Part shown: piece by piece, positions 47,427 through 59,646 of the stretch
Numbering within the stretch: position 1 is the first letter of the stretch
Layout: every line of letters starts with the position of its first letter
Assembly (NCBI GenBank): GCA_021399435.1
Contig: JAJTUP010000048.1
Coordinates: forward strand, 310,001-374,000
Source of the DNA: Diaporthe sp. PMI_573
Taxonomy: Eukaryota; Ascomycota; Sordariomycetes; Diaporthales; Diaporthaceae
Direction: 5' to 3'
Length of the DNA: 64,000 nucleotides
Made by a program: the position numbers and the translations under genes
Notes under the pieces: generated by a model
What the model was told of the DNA's origin: nothing
What the model saw: the letters and a program-made list of their open reading frames with translations, nothing else
Databases searched by the model: none

Positions 47427-48161
47427 CGAACCACAACATCGCCCTACGATATCCTCCACAGCATCAGAAACAGCTTCGGAAATTTCGCTGACGGCCCAGG
47501 AAGTCTTCGACTCGATCAGCCCGGCGTACGAAGACGCCTTTGCCGGGCTGCTCGAGCAGACAAGCTCGGTCGACTGGCTCCTCACCCAGCTTAAAGACAC
47601 TGGAGTCGAGACGGCCAGGTTCGTCGACATGGGCTGCGGCACTGGACGTCCTGTGTGCCAAGGTTCGAGCAGATGGACATTTGCGATTTTAACCCGCCGC
47701 AGGGCTCGTACGACGCCGCCAGTGTGTATTTCAGTCTGATCGCCAGCGTGAGCCAGGCCGGCATCAGGAGACAATTAGCCAAAGTTTATCATTTTCTCCG
47801 GCCAGGCGGCTTTTTCGTCTTCTCGACGGTACCAGAGGATGCCGAGAACGTACAGCTCAAATGGGTGGGGCGGCCAGTCACGATATCTAGCCTGGATGTG
47901 GATGGGGTGGTGCTGTTAATTGAGGGGATTGGATTCAAAACTGTCCATAAAAGTATCACAAAGTTCATGCCCAAGGGCGAAGAGGCTGGTGTATGTGAGA
48001 AATCGGAGGTGTGGGAGGAGCCTCGCCTGTTTGTATATGCAAGGAAGCCCGAAGCAAGCATCACGGTCCAACACTCTGTGATATCATCCTGCCATCCACG
48101 GCAAGTTGTCAGCTGGTATGCAGAGCGTTGTCTCCAGTCCTTGGATTCTATCTCAATATAA
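47427..48161 (+). pseudogene. Broken class I SAM-dependent methyltransferase
   Basis: Two reading frames hold the two halves of one methyltransferase. The first (about 47427-47660) reads LTAQEVFDSISPAYEDAFAG and ends in SAM-binding motif I, RFVDMGCGTGRPVC. The second (from about 47658) starts at once with RFEQMDICDFNPPQGSYDA and continues through VYFSLIASVSQAGIRRQL, FLRPGGFFVFSTVP and EEPRLFVYARKPE. The segment that normally lies between motif I and this point (motif II, the acidic residue that binds SAM ribose) is missing, and the frame shifts at the join. No GT..AG pair there would repair it. The first frame meets a stop (at about 47418) just upstream and has no ATG in the part that resembles the family. 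I infer an internal deletion and a dead gene; a sequencing or assembly deletion is the alternative. Confidence 0.7.
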
Positions 48162-48403
48162 TACTGGATGACTGGTCACGCTCTCCAAAGATATATCCTT
48201 CCTATAAGCCCCGTCCAGGAAGGAGGGCATCTCACCGCACTGACGTCCCACGAGATGCCTAGGTTTCTATATCACACATGTATATCTCTACCCACTAAGC
48301 CAGATGGTTTCACGCTTCGGACCAAGTACTGTTTCCCAATAACTAGCTATCGAATGAACCAAATTGCCCGCGCCCTACAGCAGTCCGGAGTGTCGCTCCT
48401 ATC

Positions 48404-50583
48404 TCAGTGAACAGAGTCCACTTGTGCCTCCGCGACCTTTTCCTTTTCGGCATCTCTCTCATCCCCAGCACTAGAGCCGCTGCCCCGTAACATCTGCGTC
48501 AACCCGATTTCGATATTGATTTCTTCCATCCTCTCTGTATCTGCTTGCGCCGCCCCTTCGCTGCCGAAGATGACATCCATCTCCTCCAGGGTCAGACGCT
48601 TTGTCTCGGGGACGAAGAACCAGATGAAGACGGCCCCGAGGTATGTCAGCAGGCCGAATAAAATATACGTGCCATAAGGCATAGCCGACAGCATGTCGGG
48701 CGTGACTTGGCCGACAATGAAGTTGTTCATCCAGTTGCTGCTCGCGCCCAGGCTGACACCGTATGGCCGCGCAGACAGGGGCCAGATCTCGGCGACGAGG
48801 ATCCAGGCGCAGGGGCCCCATGAATACCCAAAAAAGGCGACAAACACCCACACCATGGAGACTGCCGCCCAACCCGCCGCGGCCTGGGTCTCCCACTGAG
48901 TGCGATTCTTTGCAATGATGACGGCGATGATGATGTGGCAGGTGGCCATCCCGACCGCCCCAGTGGTCAGGACAGGCTTGCGCCCGACGCGGTCAACATA
49001 TAAAACAGCGGGAATGGTGGCCAGAAACATTACTATGCCAACAACCCCGGTGGCGAGCAGCGATGTTTCAGTAGAGTCGAGCCCGAGCTGGCTGAATATC
49101 GTCGGGGCATCTGTGGCTCACACACGGGCGTCAGTAAAGCCTTGGGCTCTCTGGATGGCACCCAGACGATGCTAGGGGTTGAATTGCGGAACTCCCAGAC
49201 TGGGCAGCGGCATGCTATACGTACAGTAGAGAACAGCCTGCATCCATCGGTCAGTTGAGCGCCTCAGGTCAGAAACGAGTAACTTCAATATCGGGAAGCA
49301 ACGCACATTGATTCCGGTCCATTGTTGGAACGCCATTGTTACGCATGCCACGATCACACGCTTGAACATGGCCCTTGTTTGGAACAGACTTTTGATGGCG
49401 ACAAACTGTAGTTTGAAGGTGTTCCACGCAGTCTGTTCTCTCAGGTGGGGGAACTTCTCCGCCACCGTCCGCTTCTCGAACATGCTCTGCGCCTTGATCT
49501 CCAGGAACTCGAGCTCGACCAGCTCGTGGTCTGCGGGTAGTCCACGTAGCCGGGCAAGCACGCGGCGGGCTTCGTCCTCGCGGCCGTGGTGCGCCAGCCA
49601 CCTCGGCGAAAAGGGCATGAACAACATGCCGAAAAAGAGCACCAATGCCGGGGCGATCTGTAGACAGATGGGCGTCAGCCATGCCGCGTCGCTCTGGGTC
49701 TCAAGCGTGGTGCCACCAATGAAATTGGTCCCGTAGTCGATCCAGAAAGAAACCATGATGCCAAAGCAGATTGCCAGCTGCTGTAGCGACACGAGCGCCC
49801 CTCGGATCTCAGGCGGAGCAACCTCGGAATTGTAGATGGGCACGATCATTGCCAGCGATCCCACACCCATTCCTGTAATGAAGCGCCCCGCAAGGATACT
49901 GCAAGCCGCTGTCAGCTCTCCAGGTCAAGTCTCCGGGGAAGTCCGACGGGGGCTGCAATGGCTGGTGAGACGGGAGGGCCCGCAGAGGCAGAGGCAGAGG
50001 CAGAGGCAGAGATCAAACCACCCTGGGTGGGATATGAGGGGGTCAACAGGATGAGCGGGCGACAGGATGGCCGCCAGAGACTGCTTACCTGTTATGGCCT
50101 GCCCCGGTAACGGCTGTGCTCTGTATCACAACGCCGATGACGAAGACGGTCACGGCCACGAGGATGCCGTACTTTCTGGACATGGCCTCTGCAACAAAGC
50201 CAGACAGAAGAGTGCCCAGCCAAGCACCGAGCTCGAGGATAGCGGTAAGCCAGCCTTTCTTGGTCTGGTCAGCGTTGGGGTCAACGGGGTCATACTCGCC
50301 CATATCTGCCTTGCACTATCAGCTCTGTGCCTTCACTTCACCACTCGACGATGACGAGTGCCCCCACGTTCCGAGAGGGATGGGACATACGCTGCTGGAA
50401 GCTGGGCATCGCCAGGAGCCCGGAGAACATTCCTTGGTTATAGCCATAGAGTACTCCTCCGATACAGGCAAAGGCGGCAATGGCAAACACGCGGGCGTTC
50501 TTCACAAGTGCTGCAGGACCGCTCGAGCCCATCAGGGCCTCACGCCGGTGCAGGGCCGCATCGTAGATAGCCTCGGCGCCCAT
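48404..50583 (-). CDS. MFS sugar transporter (hexose/quinate permease family)
   Basis: Twelve-span plasma-membrane proton:sugar symporter type. Exons (minus): 50583-50391, 50305-50089, 49898-49307, 49237-49225, 49110-48404, giving 573 residues. Exon 4 is a 13-nt microexon (AVLY plus one base) that restores TGINAVLYYAPTIFSQLGLD. Sugar-porter signatures: GGVLYGYNQGMFSG in TM1, SRKYGILVA after TM2, GRFITGMGVGSLAMIVPIYNSEVAPPEIRG, SPRWLAHHGREDEARRVLARLRG, QQWTGIN in TM7, DRVGRKPVL, and the closing FFVPETKRLTLEEMD. Substrate is not predictable from sequence alone. An alternative upstream Met (50673) would add 30 residues without transporter character. Intron 2 contains a GGCAGA hexamer repeat (49985-50012). 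Confidence 0.9.
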
Positions 50584-53500
50584 TGTGGAACAGGGAATCT
50601 GTGGGTGGGCGAACCCAGGCTGGAGGTGCTCTCCCCAGTGACGAGGAACCGTAGGTCTTGTATGGATGAGCAAAGAGGACGTTCAAGTTGCGTGTGAAGG
50701 CACAGGGCAGCAACGAACCCGATGTCAGCGACCGTGGAGCGCGAAGCTCTTCAAATTGCCATCTCACGACGGCTCCCCCGGGCGTGACAAGGTATTTAAA
50801 TGCAGCCGGCTGTTTTGCACCGACCTCGAGGGCAGCGCCTCCGCAGCAAATGCAACCCCTTGCTCCTCCCGGGCGAGAACGGCATGCTCCAGATCAGCAC
50901 ACTGTCCGATCAACCGTGCCAATCACGTCCTGGGCCCCGTCGCTAAGACATGTCCCCATCTGCTCATAAGCTCCGTCCGGGGCAGACGTCCTGGCACGAG
51001 ATGCTCCAAGTGCTTACCTCGCTCCCGGGTCGAAGATGAGGGGTAGACGAGCCCTGCAGCCCCATGCCCTAACACATCTTGTGCATGGCTGCAAACGGGT
51101 CGCGGCAGTTCGTCCTTGGCAGAGAGTTGGCGAGCCATACGAACGGCTAGACGACTTAGGCTAAATGTTCCTCGCGCGGCTAATATATGTGTTCTGAATG
51201 ATCCCTGTCGCAAACTTTGTCAAAGCCCCAGTGAGATCATCGGAAAGACTAAACAAAAGGCCATATGGCGGACCGGCAAAACTCACCCGCGTGCATTCTC
51301 CTCGACACGAATATGGAGGGCAAAAAGGTTCCGTCAGTGTCTGGCTGACAGTGCTCTCTGTAGTCCCCCTCCCCCCCCCCCACACACACACACACCTTCT
51401 ACCGATCTCTTGTCTGCCTCACAATGTAGTCGTCAAGCTCGGAGCGCCACATTCGCACACTGCGAGAGGCGACCTGAGATTGTCTCTTCTCGTATGCAAA
51501 TCCAGATACCCCCCTGTAAGATGACAAACGTTCAGGATCAATCCTCGCGACCTCATCTCATGGGCAACGGCCTCAAACCGATCAAATGCGTTGGCGGAGG
51601 TAGATTGCAATTTGGTGGATCGTCCGCGAGGCCTTCTGCATCCATGAAACCCAAGGCCATCCCATGTTGGCACGGTCGACTTCGACTACAGCTCCAATAG
51701 GGCGAGAACCAAATTGTGGTCGCCTCGGGGCTTCTAAATGGATCTGAAATCGGATCAGAGCTCCTATATGCGTGACAGCTATGCATCAGGTATAAGCGGG
51801 ACACTTGCGAGGTGCGATCCTCCATTCAGCAGCATTTTATTGTTTAAACCTGCTGTCTCGGTTTACTGTGGTCCCTTTAGGCATTTGGTTTCCCTTCCCA
51901 GCCGAGGGACGCCGCCGATATCATTCTGCTGTGCGTCAAAGGGTCTCAATGTCCCTTCGTCTGATACCTTTGTTTCGATCAACGCTCTCGCATTCGCGGG
52001 TGGCAACAATCAGCCCTTCGTCAGTGGCGTCAGTGAGGTGCGCCTTGGTGGTCAACATGGCATCTGCTGTGCATCCAGAACCCAGCACTGCTTTTGTGAC
52101 GGATACCTGCCATGTCTGTCTCTTGGGTAGCACAAGACACCCTTACTTCGGCGGTACTGTTTTCTTGCTGATCCTCAGAAATCCAAGGTAATCATGACCT
52201 AAGACGATGTCGGACGCTCCCTGTACCCAAGGGGGCCTGTGGATTATCAAATCAACAATAGCGGACTCTGGGCTCAAATACTGCAAGCGGTCGTGGCTGG
52301 GCGCGGTGAAAGATGAGAGCGGCCATGTAGGCTGGGAGTAGGTGGGTCACAGCAGGGGCAGAAGGGGCTATACATCCTGAGAGGCTTGTCTGATCAATCC
52401 TCGAGGCTTCCTGTAATGAAGCCCTTGGGTCGGCCATCTGGTACACACTACTTGATCCGGGTAAAGTCCTGGCTGTGATCCCGGTGGTAAATTGCAGCAC
52501 TGTGCTGCAAGTCGCAAGACGACTCTTGGTGTTCTGTTTGGATATCCTGGCGAGCAACAAGGGGAAGCAAATCGAATAGGCTAGGTCGGCATCACCACGC
52601 GATCCAGCAGGCAACAGCCACCTCACCAAATTGATACACCCGGACCCCAAAGACGCGTCACACTGAGTCAACGGCGGGGTTAGCTTTCGAGCCGAAGATT
52701 CAACCTCTGCAGCCCTACAAGCAACGTGGCCGGAACACCTCCTCGGATGAGGAGGGTGGAAGCAGACGAGTCCGTGTCACGCGAGAATGGGCAACCATCT
52801 AGAAAGTGTGGCCAGAGTGAAACGAATTTGCCCGCCGATGATGCAATCTCAATGCTGCCTCCACGGCCAGGACCAGATCCGGCCTCGAGCCTTGAGGCAC
52901 CATCGAATGAACGGAAGAACGGGTTGGAACTGGACCAATGGGGGCACGCGCGTAACATAAATAGACACGGCTGAATGAGTGGGTTGTTTCGAAACAACTG
53001 CACCCGCCTGCTGGGCCGCATCGATCAGGCAGTGTCCCCTGCTCGCGATGACCCCTAGCCAAGGGCAGAGGGGCCGTTGGGTGGCCGCGACCCAGTTGCA
53101 GCCCTATATGACCTGCTTGTGGGGAAGACCCTGGAGACTGCGGCGGTTGCTAAAGAAAGCCGGGTGGGTGGCCGAGACATCAGGTCGAGCCCACCCAGAT
53201 CTGGTTGGAAATGGCCCCGTCAGAGGCCGACAAGGCCGGCCCATGCACTGAGGTCCCGATGCAAGTGGACTGGCCCGTCTACTTGGGCCGGCGAGCCTCG
53301 GGACCTGACTGGTTCGACGGGGACCGGATCGCGAGGTCTCGTCGGCTCGTCGTGTTCCGGGGCTGCAGAGATGCTCAGGCGTGTCTAGCAATGACGGTCG
53401 ACAAGAGAGGGAGGCCACAGCGATGCAGTGATCGGGAGCGCAGCAACAAGTCTGAGCCATAGGGAGGGGATCTGAGTTGGCGACAGCCACGACGGGCCAC

Positions 53501-54330
53501 GGGCCGCGGCCGAGAGGCAGCATATGCATGAGTCCATGCACACGCCGGGGAAATATATGTCAAGATGGCGAGTATGTCTCGCGGCGAGTCAAAGTCAGGG
53601 CCTGGGCCTGGGCTGGCCTGCCCGAGGGAGACGGCGGCCAAGGGTCGCAGACGCAAAGATATGGACGAGTGTTGGGAGGCTGGTGAAACAAACGGTGCCC
53701 CTATTGCGCATGCTTAGCTCATGCACAGTTTGGAGGCAAAAGTTGCAGGCGAAGGGGGGGGGGCAGTTAGTGCTTATACTGTCCGGCATCGACCGGCGAG
53801 AAGGTCAAACCAACGAGAGAGATCGGGGCCGTTGGGCGCTGACGCTGTGAAGGATGGGTGCTTGTCGATGCTCCGACATGAGCCGAGACAAGATGAGATG
53901 AGGTGGTGAGATGGAGAGCGATTGACCTCACAGAAGAGTTGAGCTGAGGTGACGGACATGCGAGCGGCCGAGACGAGGGCAGCTGTCGAGTGTGTGTGCT
54001 GTGTACCTGGGTAGTGTGTACCCAGCAAGCCATTGCGACGTGGGGCGGTACAAGGGCAGCCCCCAGGTACCCTGCAAGGGGACCCCCCTGCATGAGCGAA
54101 TCAAAAGGCGGGCGCTGGGCAGCCAGTTCCCCAAAAATAGGCCCCAGCCAGACCATTCTGGGTTTGGCGCAAGGTTCCCCCCCCCCAAACCCCATGAGAA
54201 AAAGATGAGGTGAATTTTTAGACGCGCGCCTGCAGGATGCTGCCACAACGACGACACGAGCAGCGCCGGGCCGGGTCTCTCCTCCCCGTGGCACCGTCGT
54301 CGCCCTTTTTGGTTCCTACGCAGTAGTGCC

Positions 54331-54398
54331 GCCTTGCGCCTTGCGCCTTGCACCTTGCACCTTGCACCTTGCACCTTGCACCTTTGCACCTTGCGCCT
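54331..54398. repeat. Heptamer tandem array (GCCTTGC / CACCTTG)
   Basis: About nine copies of a 7-bp unit, first as GCGCCTT then as GCACCTT, with one copy carrying an extra T. Intergenic; no function assigned. Confidence 0.85.
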
Positions 54399-56595
54399 CA
54401 GGTTGAATGTGACGGAATACACGTCCAGTTGCAACCACAAATGTTCCTGCCGTGAGGCTGTCCGTGTCGGCTCATCTGGAAGCTGACCCATGTGTTTTGT
54501 TTGTTTCCCCGTCTGGCTCGTGCAATGCTGCTTGGCCGCACGGTGCTCGACGTCGCCAGTGGATGTGTGTGTACTGTGTAATGCAATGCAACCCCTCGGT
54601 TCTCTCATCTCATCTAATTTCATTTCATTTCGCCCGACCTTGTGTGTCGCGATACGCTGCCATGACGCGCAGGCAAGGGGCGCCCGACAGTAAAAAGAAT
54701 AAGTGCAAGCCGCACGGTCCGCCCGTCATTGCCCTCGCGGGGTCGCGGCTGCACTGCTGCAAATGCGGTGCGATGCCGAGATGCAGGTGTTGAATGTTGG
54801 CCCGCTGTCGTTGTTTGAGCGTGACCCCGGCCCACCGGCCAAACATTGTTTCTACAGGCCGCACGGGCCCCTATCTGCCATGCCCCTGCCACGCCCCTGC
54901 CACGCCCCTGCCATCCCATCTCTCCGTCGTCGATTAGCCGCGGATCGACGTGGTACTGCCGTGTCACGCACCTGGCTACGCACCTGGCTACGCACCTAGC
55001 TACGCACCTCGACGGCACATCACGGTGCCGTGCGGCTGTGTGGCGCTTCCGGGCCACCACCTGCGTCTAATCCATATTGCACGTCGACTTCTTCCTCCCC
55101 GCCGTTGCTATTTTTGAACCAATCTCATCACGCTCCCCTCCGCCCTTCCGCCCTGATTCCTGCCCCATGCCCCTTGCCCCCTGCTCCCTGCTCCCTGCTC
55201 CCGTCACCCGTCACCCGTCACCCGTCAACCACCGCCCATCGTCCATCGTTCCATCGTCCATCGTTCCATCGTCCATCGTCCCCAGCCTCGCACCCAAGCT
55301 TTGCTTCTGCGCCCGCCCGCCCGGCAACGGACCGATCTAAACCCATCCTCTGCAATGCGCTGCACGGGCACGGGCACGGGCATGGGCATGGGCATGGGCT
55401 CCGGCACGGGTCTTTTCTTTTTTACCCATTACCGACTGTTGTCTGCTGTGGGACTGTGGTCACAGTACGTAACAACACCAAGCCATGGCTTTTCCATGTC
55501 GAATCAGACGCGTCTGGCGGGGCCCAGCGGGTCCAGACGATCCTCCTCCACACCAAGGATCGCTACCACCTGGAGCCGCGAGCCTGCGCTTCTACTTTCG
55601 GGTCTGCTCCCTTCCTGATCTATTCCCATCTCGTCTTCCTCAACCTCATTTCGATGCTTCAGGCGCACCGTGCGCTCCTGGTCCCCGCCCTCCCCCCCGG
55701 GTCCTTTCCCCCTCCCCCAAGCACAGGACATCAAGCCACGCCTTGTCCCTGGTCTGGATGCTCCACCGTCTCTGCCCGCTCGGCCGCTCACACGGCTGCT
55801 GTTCCACCATGTCGGTGCTGCCCTCAGCATTGCCGGACTTTGCTACTGTGTACACTTCGCTTCACCACCTGGCCGGGCCCTCTTTGGGCTTCTTCCTGGC
55901 CGTGGTCTTGATCCTGGCCCCCGGTTGTCAACCAACACTGGAGCCGTGATGGGCATGTGCCGTTTCGAAGCGTGGGGTGAGGTGCAGTCGGGGTGCAAGT
56001 GCGATGCTTGGATCTTGCTCTACTCTACTCTACTCTGCCCGCTCTACCTACTAAAAACTGTCTCTGTGTGTACCGTGCAGCTCTCTGTCTGTCTGTCTAT
56101 GCGCTCGGGCTGCGGCTACGGCTGCGTGGGCATCCACCGTCGTCTGCAAAATAGCCGCCCTCCTCTTTCCCCTACCCAGCTAGTTGTGCGCTCTTCCCTG
56201 CACCCTTGAGCCTCACCCAGCTCACCTCAGGGCCCCACACAGCCTTGGCCCGTCGTAGCCGCCCAACTTCAGACAGACGCCATTGCGAAACCTGCCAGCC
56301 AATATCAGAGGCCCGTTGTTGTGCATCCCCTCGAGCAGACACACGATCCAGGTTTCATGCCCGCAGCTGCCGTCAAGCTACCCTGGTTTCAGATCAGATC
56401 TCCAATCCATCAGCCTCTCCTTCTATGCTGTGTCCCCCCCCCCGCCACCAGGGGCCACCCCCTCTCCAATTCCATGACTGCTTGCAGAGGGGAGAAGGGG
56501 AGGGGGGGCGGCTCTCTCGCCTGCCTGCGAGCAAGCGCAAGAAAGGGACAGGTCGAGGTCGAGGTCGACGTGGGAGCAGGGGCAGTGGTGGTGTG

Positions 56596-56605
56596 TACCT
56601 AGGTA
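56596..56605. repeat. TACCTAGGTA palindrome
   Basis: Exact intergenic copy about 640 bp upstream of the Myb-like gene. See copies at 8936, 9381, 9389, 18906, 34016 and 34036. Confidence 0.8.
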
Positions 56606-57245
56606 GAGGGTAGAGAGTGGGCGGGGGTACGTACCTGGCCCATGTACTACTACTGTCCAGGATCCACTCCACAGATCGGATCCTCCTCCTCCATCATCTT
56701 ATCTGGTCATCTTTTGTTGCCATTCCTGTACGGCGCCGTCCAGCACTGTACCGTGCCGCACCTGTTCCCTCCAGTACGCAAATCCTCGCCATGTATTTTT
56801 ATAAGTAACAGGAGCCGCCTGCATCACCATCAACCCGTGTCTCTCTTCCAGCCTTCCAGTTCCAGCTTCTCTCTTCCACAGCCTCCTCGCATCTCACCTC
56901 CTCTCCTCCACATTTCCTTTTCTTTTTTTTTTTTTCGGTTTCCTATATCATTTCCCTTTCTCTTTCCTATTTTCCTATTTTCCTAGCTCCCCCGCCTGTC
57001 CAAAACAAGAACTCGCTCTCATTCGCTGCTGGCCTGTCCTTCGTTTGACACGAACCGGAGCAAGCCTGCCTTGGCCGTCCACGACCCCCTCCCAAGTTGG
57101 CCCATATTCAGACGAGCCGGTCCCGCCAGAAACAAGAGCCACACCTCCCGTCCCAGACTAATACCCCATCACCGCGAGGTCGGCCTAGCCCTGCGACGAC
57201 AGCAGACGCCCAACTTTGAGCCTTCACCAGCGGCCAGACACACAA

Positions 57246-58356
57246 ATGCCATCACTCATACCAACCCACAACATGGCCTTCTACAACACCCGGTCCGCCT
57301 CGCAGGTGCCGACCACCATGGACTACTACGGGAGCATGACGACGACGGCAGCTCAGCCCATGTCCATGGCCACCTCCATGCCCGGGGCGGCATACGACCC
57401 TTATGCCGTGGCCCCCCTCACCATGCAGCCGCCAGCCCACGCCGGCCACCACCACAGCCACTCCACAGCGTCCTATCTCTCCGCAGATCCGCACCACCGC
57501 GTGCCCGCGTCTTCTATCCCCACCCAACATCGCGCATCATCGGGCGCGTGGAATGCCGGCGATGACCAGACACTCCTGGGAGCCCGGGCGAGTGGGCAGA
57601 ACTGGGCGCAGATCCAGCAGAATTACTTCCCCTCCAAGACGCCAAACGCGTGCCGAAAGCGGCACGAGCGGCTCATGGAGCGCAAGGGCGCCGACGACTG
57701 GGACACGCGCAAGCTAGAGAAGATGGCCAAGGAGTACATGGCCTTGCGCAAGGAGATCTGGGCGCCGCTGGCACTCAAGACCGGCGAGAAGTGGAACGTC
57801 GTTGAGCAAAAGGTACTTTGCCCCCATCCCAACGTGGCCCCTTTCTCACAGCCCATGTACTGACGGGGTTGGATTCAAGTGCATGTCCAACGGTTTGAAG
57901 AACCTGCAGGGCGCTGCCCGAGCAGCCGCACGCCGCGAGCGCCTCGAGGCCGGCCTCCCACCCACGGACCCTTACAACGACGACAGCGGCATCTCAGGTA
58001 TCGACCTTGCCGAGGTCGATGACTTGGACGGCGATGCCGGCTACGGCGGTGTTCCCAGCCCGGACCGGTCCACGACATCCTCGGGTGGCGCCGGTGGCAG
58101 CAGCACCGCATCCCAGTCATATTCCACAGCACCCTCAACGTATGGTCACCCACAGGCTTATCCCGGATACCCTACGATGGGGGGCCATGGGTACGCGAAC
58201 AGTGTGAGCAGCTCTAGCGGGGCCGCATATGGACACCACAACGGCGCACAAGGACACCACAGCCAGAGTGCGAGCCCATATATGGAGGCCATGCACAGGA
58301 TGCCGAGCGTGGACATGGGAATCGACTCCATCATCAACCGTCCCGGAGGGCAATGA
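57246..58356 (+). CDS. Myb/SANT-like DNA-binding protein
   Basis: Two exons, 57246-57812 and 57880-58356, encode 347 residues, or 338 if translation starts at the second Met at 57273 (MAFYNTRS). A His/Ser/Thr-rich N-terminus precedes one Myb/SANT-like repeat: SSGAWNAGDDQTLLGARASG, QNWAQIQQNYFPSKTPNACR and KRHERLMERK supply the three aromatic/hydrophobic core positions and the basic recognition helix (about residues 108-152). A second, more helical stretch (DTRKLEKMAKEYMALRKEIWAPLA..GEKWNVVEQK) may be a degenerate second repeat; the intron falls just after it. The C-terminal half is Gly/Ser/Tyr-rich and looks disordered, as in transcription factors. The target is unknown. Confidence 0.82.
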
Positions 58357-58574
58357 TAGGCCTCGACCCCGATTCTGCACTGGGCGGTAGTCTCTTCTTC
58401 CGCCTTCATCCGTCTCCACTACATATAAAACTACCTGCCTCCTCCCTAGCTTGCGCTGCCTTGTTCGACCTCCACCAAGGCCCTCTTCCCTTTGGCCAGA
58501 TTGGCCCTCGGGACTAGATCACACAATCGCTCATCATCTTTGCCGTTATGAGATTTTCCTTTGTCTCCCTAACA

Positions 58575-58606
<32 letters not shown>

Positions 58607-59646
58607 TCATCATTATTATTATCTTCATCATGGGGAAGGGCGGCAGGTTTTTCCCCACCGGCGTTCAAACGGGGCTCAGCGGCGTCCAGGAGCGATTCAA
58701 AAGGATTTACGGCAGTTGCTTTGCCGTTGGGTTTACTTTTTGCTTCCAATGGAATTTTTGTTATAGAGTTATTGGTCCTGGAACGAAAACGCAATGACAA
58801 AACAGCACACCCATACCTCATGGCCATACCGAATCGACGACTGAGGGGTCGGCGGTATAGCTGGAAAGAGGAAGAGGATCTTACATGAACTTGATGCTTC
58901 GCGGTTGATGCCATTTCTGTCCTGCTTGCTTTACTAAATCACTTTATTGTATACTAGAAGACATCATGATCATAGATACCACGGTGGTAGCCCGGAACTG
59001 GCGCAACACTTGTTGGGAAGGGATGATGGGCATGGCTGGAAAGAGACTCGACATTAGTTGATCGTCCGCTCCGCGTTAAATATATTGTTTCTCAGAAGTC
59101 CAGTCCGTTTTCATACCCGGGAGCTTGTCCGTCGTCGTGATATGAGTACCGACCACGTGCAAGGTCCCGTACCTTACATTCACTCACTTTGTGCTAGGCC
59201 ACTGCCTGATCAATGGTCAGACCAGCGAGCAGGTCTGCAGGAACGGTCATTTCGTACGACAGAATTCAAAAGACAAAACAAGAAAAAGTAAAGATAGAAA
59301 AACGGGCTGCAGATATCCACTTTGTATGTCAAACAATCTGCAAGTGCGCGGTCGAGAAGGCAAGCTGCTCGAACAACAGATTGAGCCAAGAATGGCGACA
59401 CACGCCAATCAACCTGTGGCTGGCCTTTCGGTGTCGAGGTATGTATGACCTCTCGGGTGTCATGACTTTGTGCTTGTGTGTTTGAGATACACTCGTGCAC
59501 ATGCATGCGCATCTTCTATGCAACCGCCCCAAAATGATGGCCCAGCAGCTTTGGCGCTGCAACCAATGCTTCCTGAAATGGCCATCCCATGTTTTCTATA
59601 ATACAACGGGGTATCTCACTTGTACGCTTCTAGGTCGTGTGCCCCC
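58357..59646. other. Convergent spacer Myb-like / COX10
   Basis: 1.3 kb, no gene recognised. A CAT trinucleotide microsatellite is at 58584-58612. The rest has mixed composition. Confidence 0.5.

Larger units (their letters stand above)
50584..57245. other. 6.7-kb gene-poor region
   Basis: This lies between the divergent sugar-transporter and Myb-like genes. I found no recognisable gene on either strand. The longer frames (for example 55030-55911 and 53928-54623) come from low-complexity Pro/Ser/Cys-rich sequence and 7- to 9-bp tandem repeats. Notable items are a CACCTTG heptamer array (54331-54398), CACCCGT and CATCGTC repeats (55200-55290), a GGGCACG/GGGCATG repeat (about 55362-55400), a C-run flanked by CA repeats (51367-51393) and a TACCTAGGTA site (56596). 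The right end probably carries a long promoter and 5' leader for the Myb-like gene. Confidence 0.5.

Noticed and set aside
49898..50089. Sugar-transporter intron 2 (minus strand, starts GTAAGCAG) as an introner
   Set aside because: The donor octamer is common in fungi. The rest, including a GGCAGA repeat and the 3' end CGGCTTGCAG, does not align with the family.
53928..54623. 231-codon minus frame
   Set aside because: Its length comes from the heptamer array (54331-54398), which is open in several frames; the content is low-complexity.
55030..55911. 293-codon open frame on the + strand
   Set aside because: Composed of Pro/Ser/His runs generated by CACCCGT and CATCGTC repeats. No domain, no splice-linked partner, and overlapped by equally long frames on other strands.
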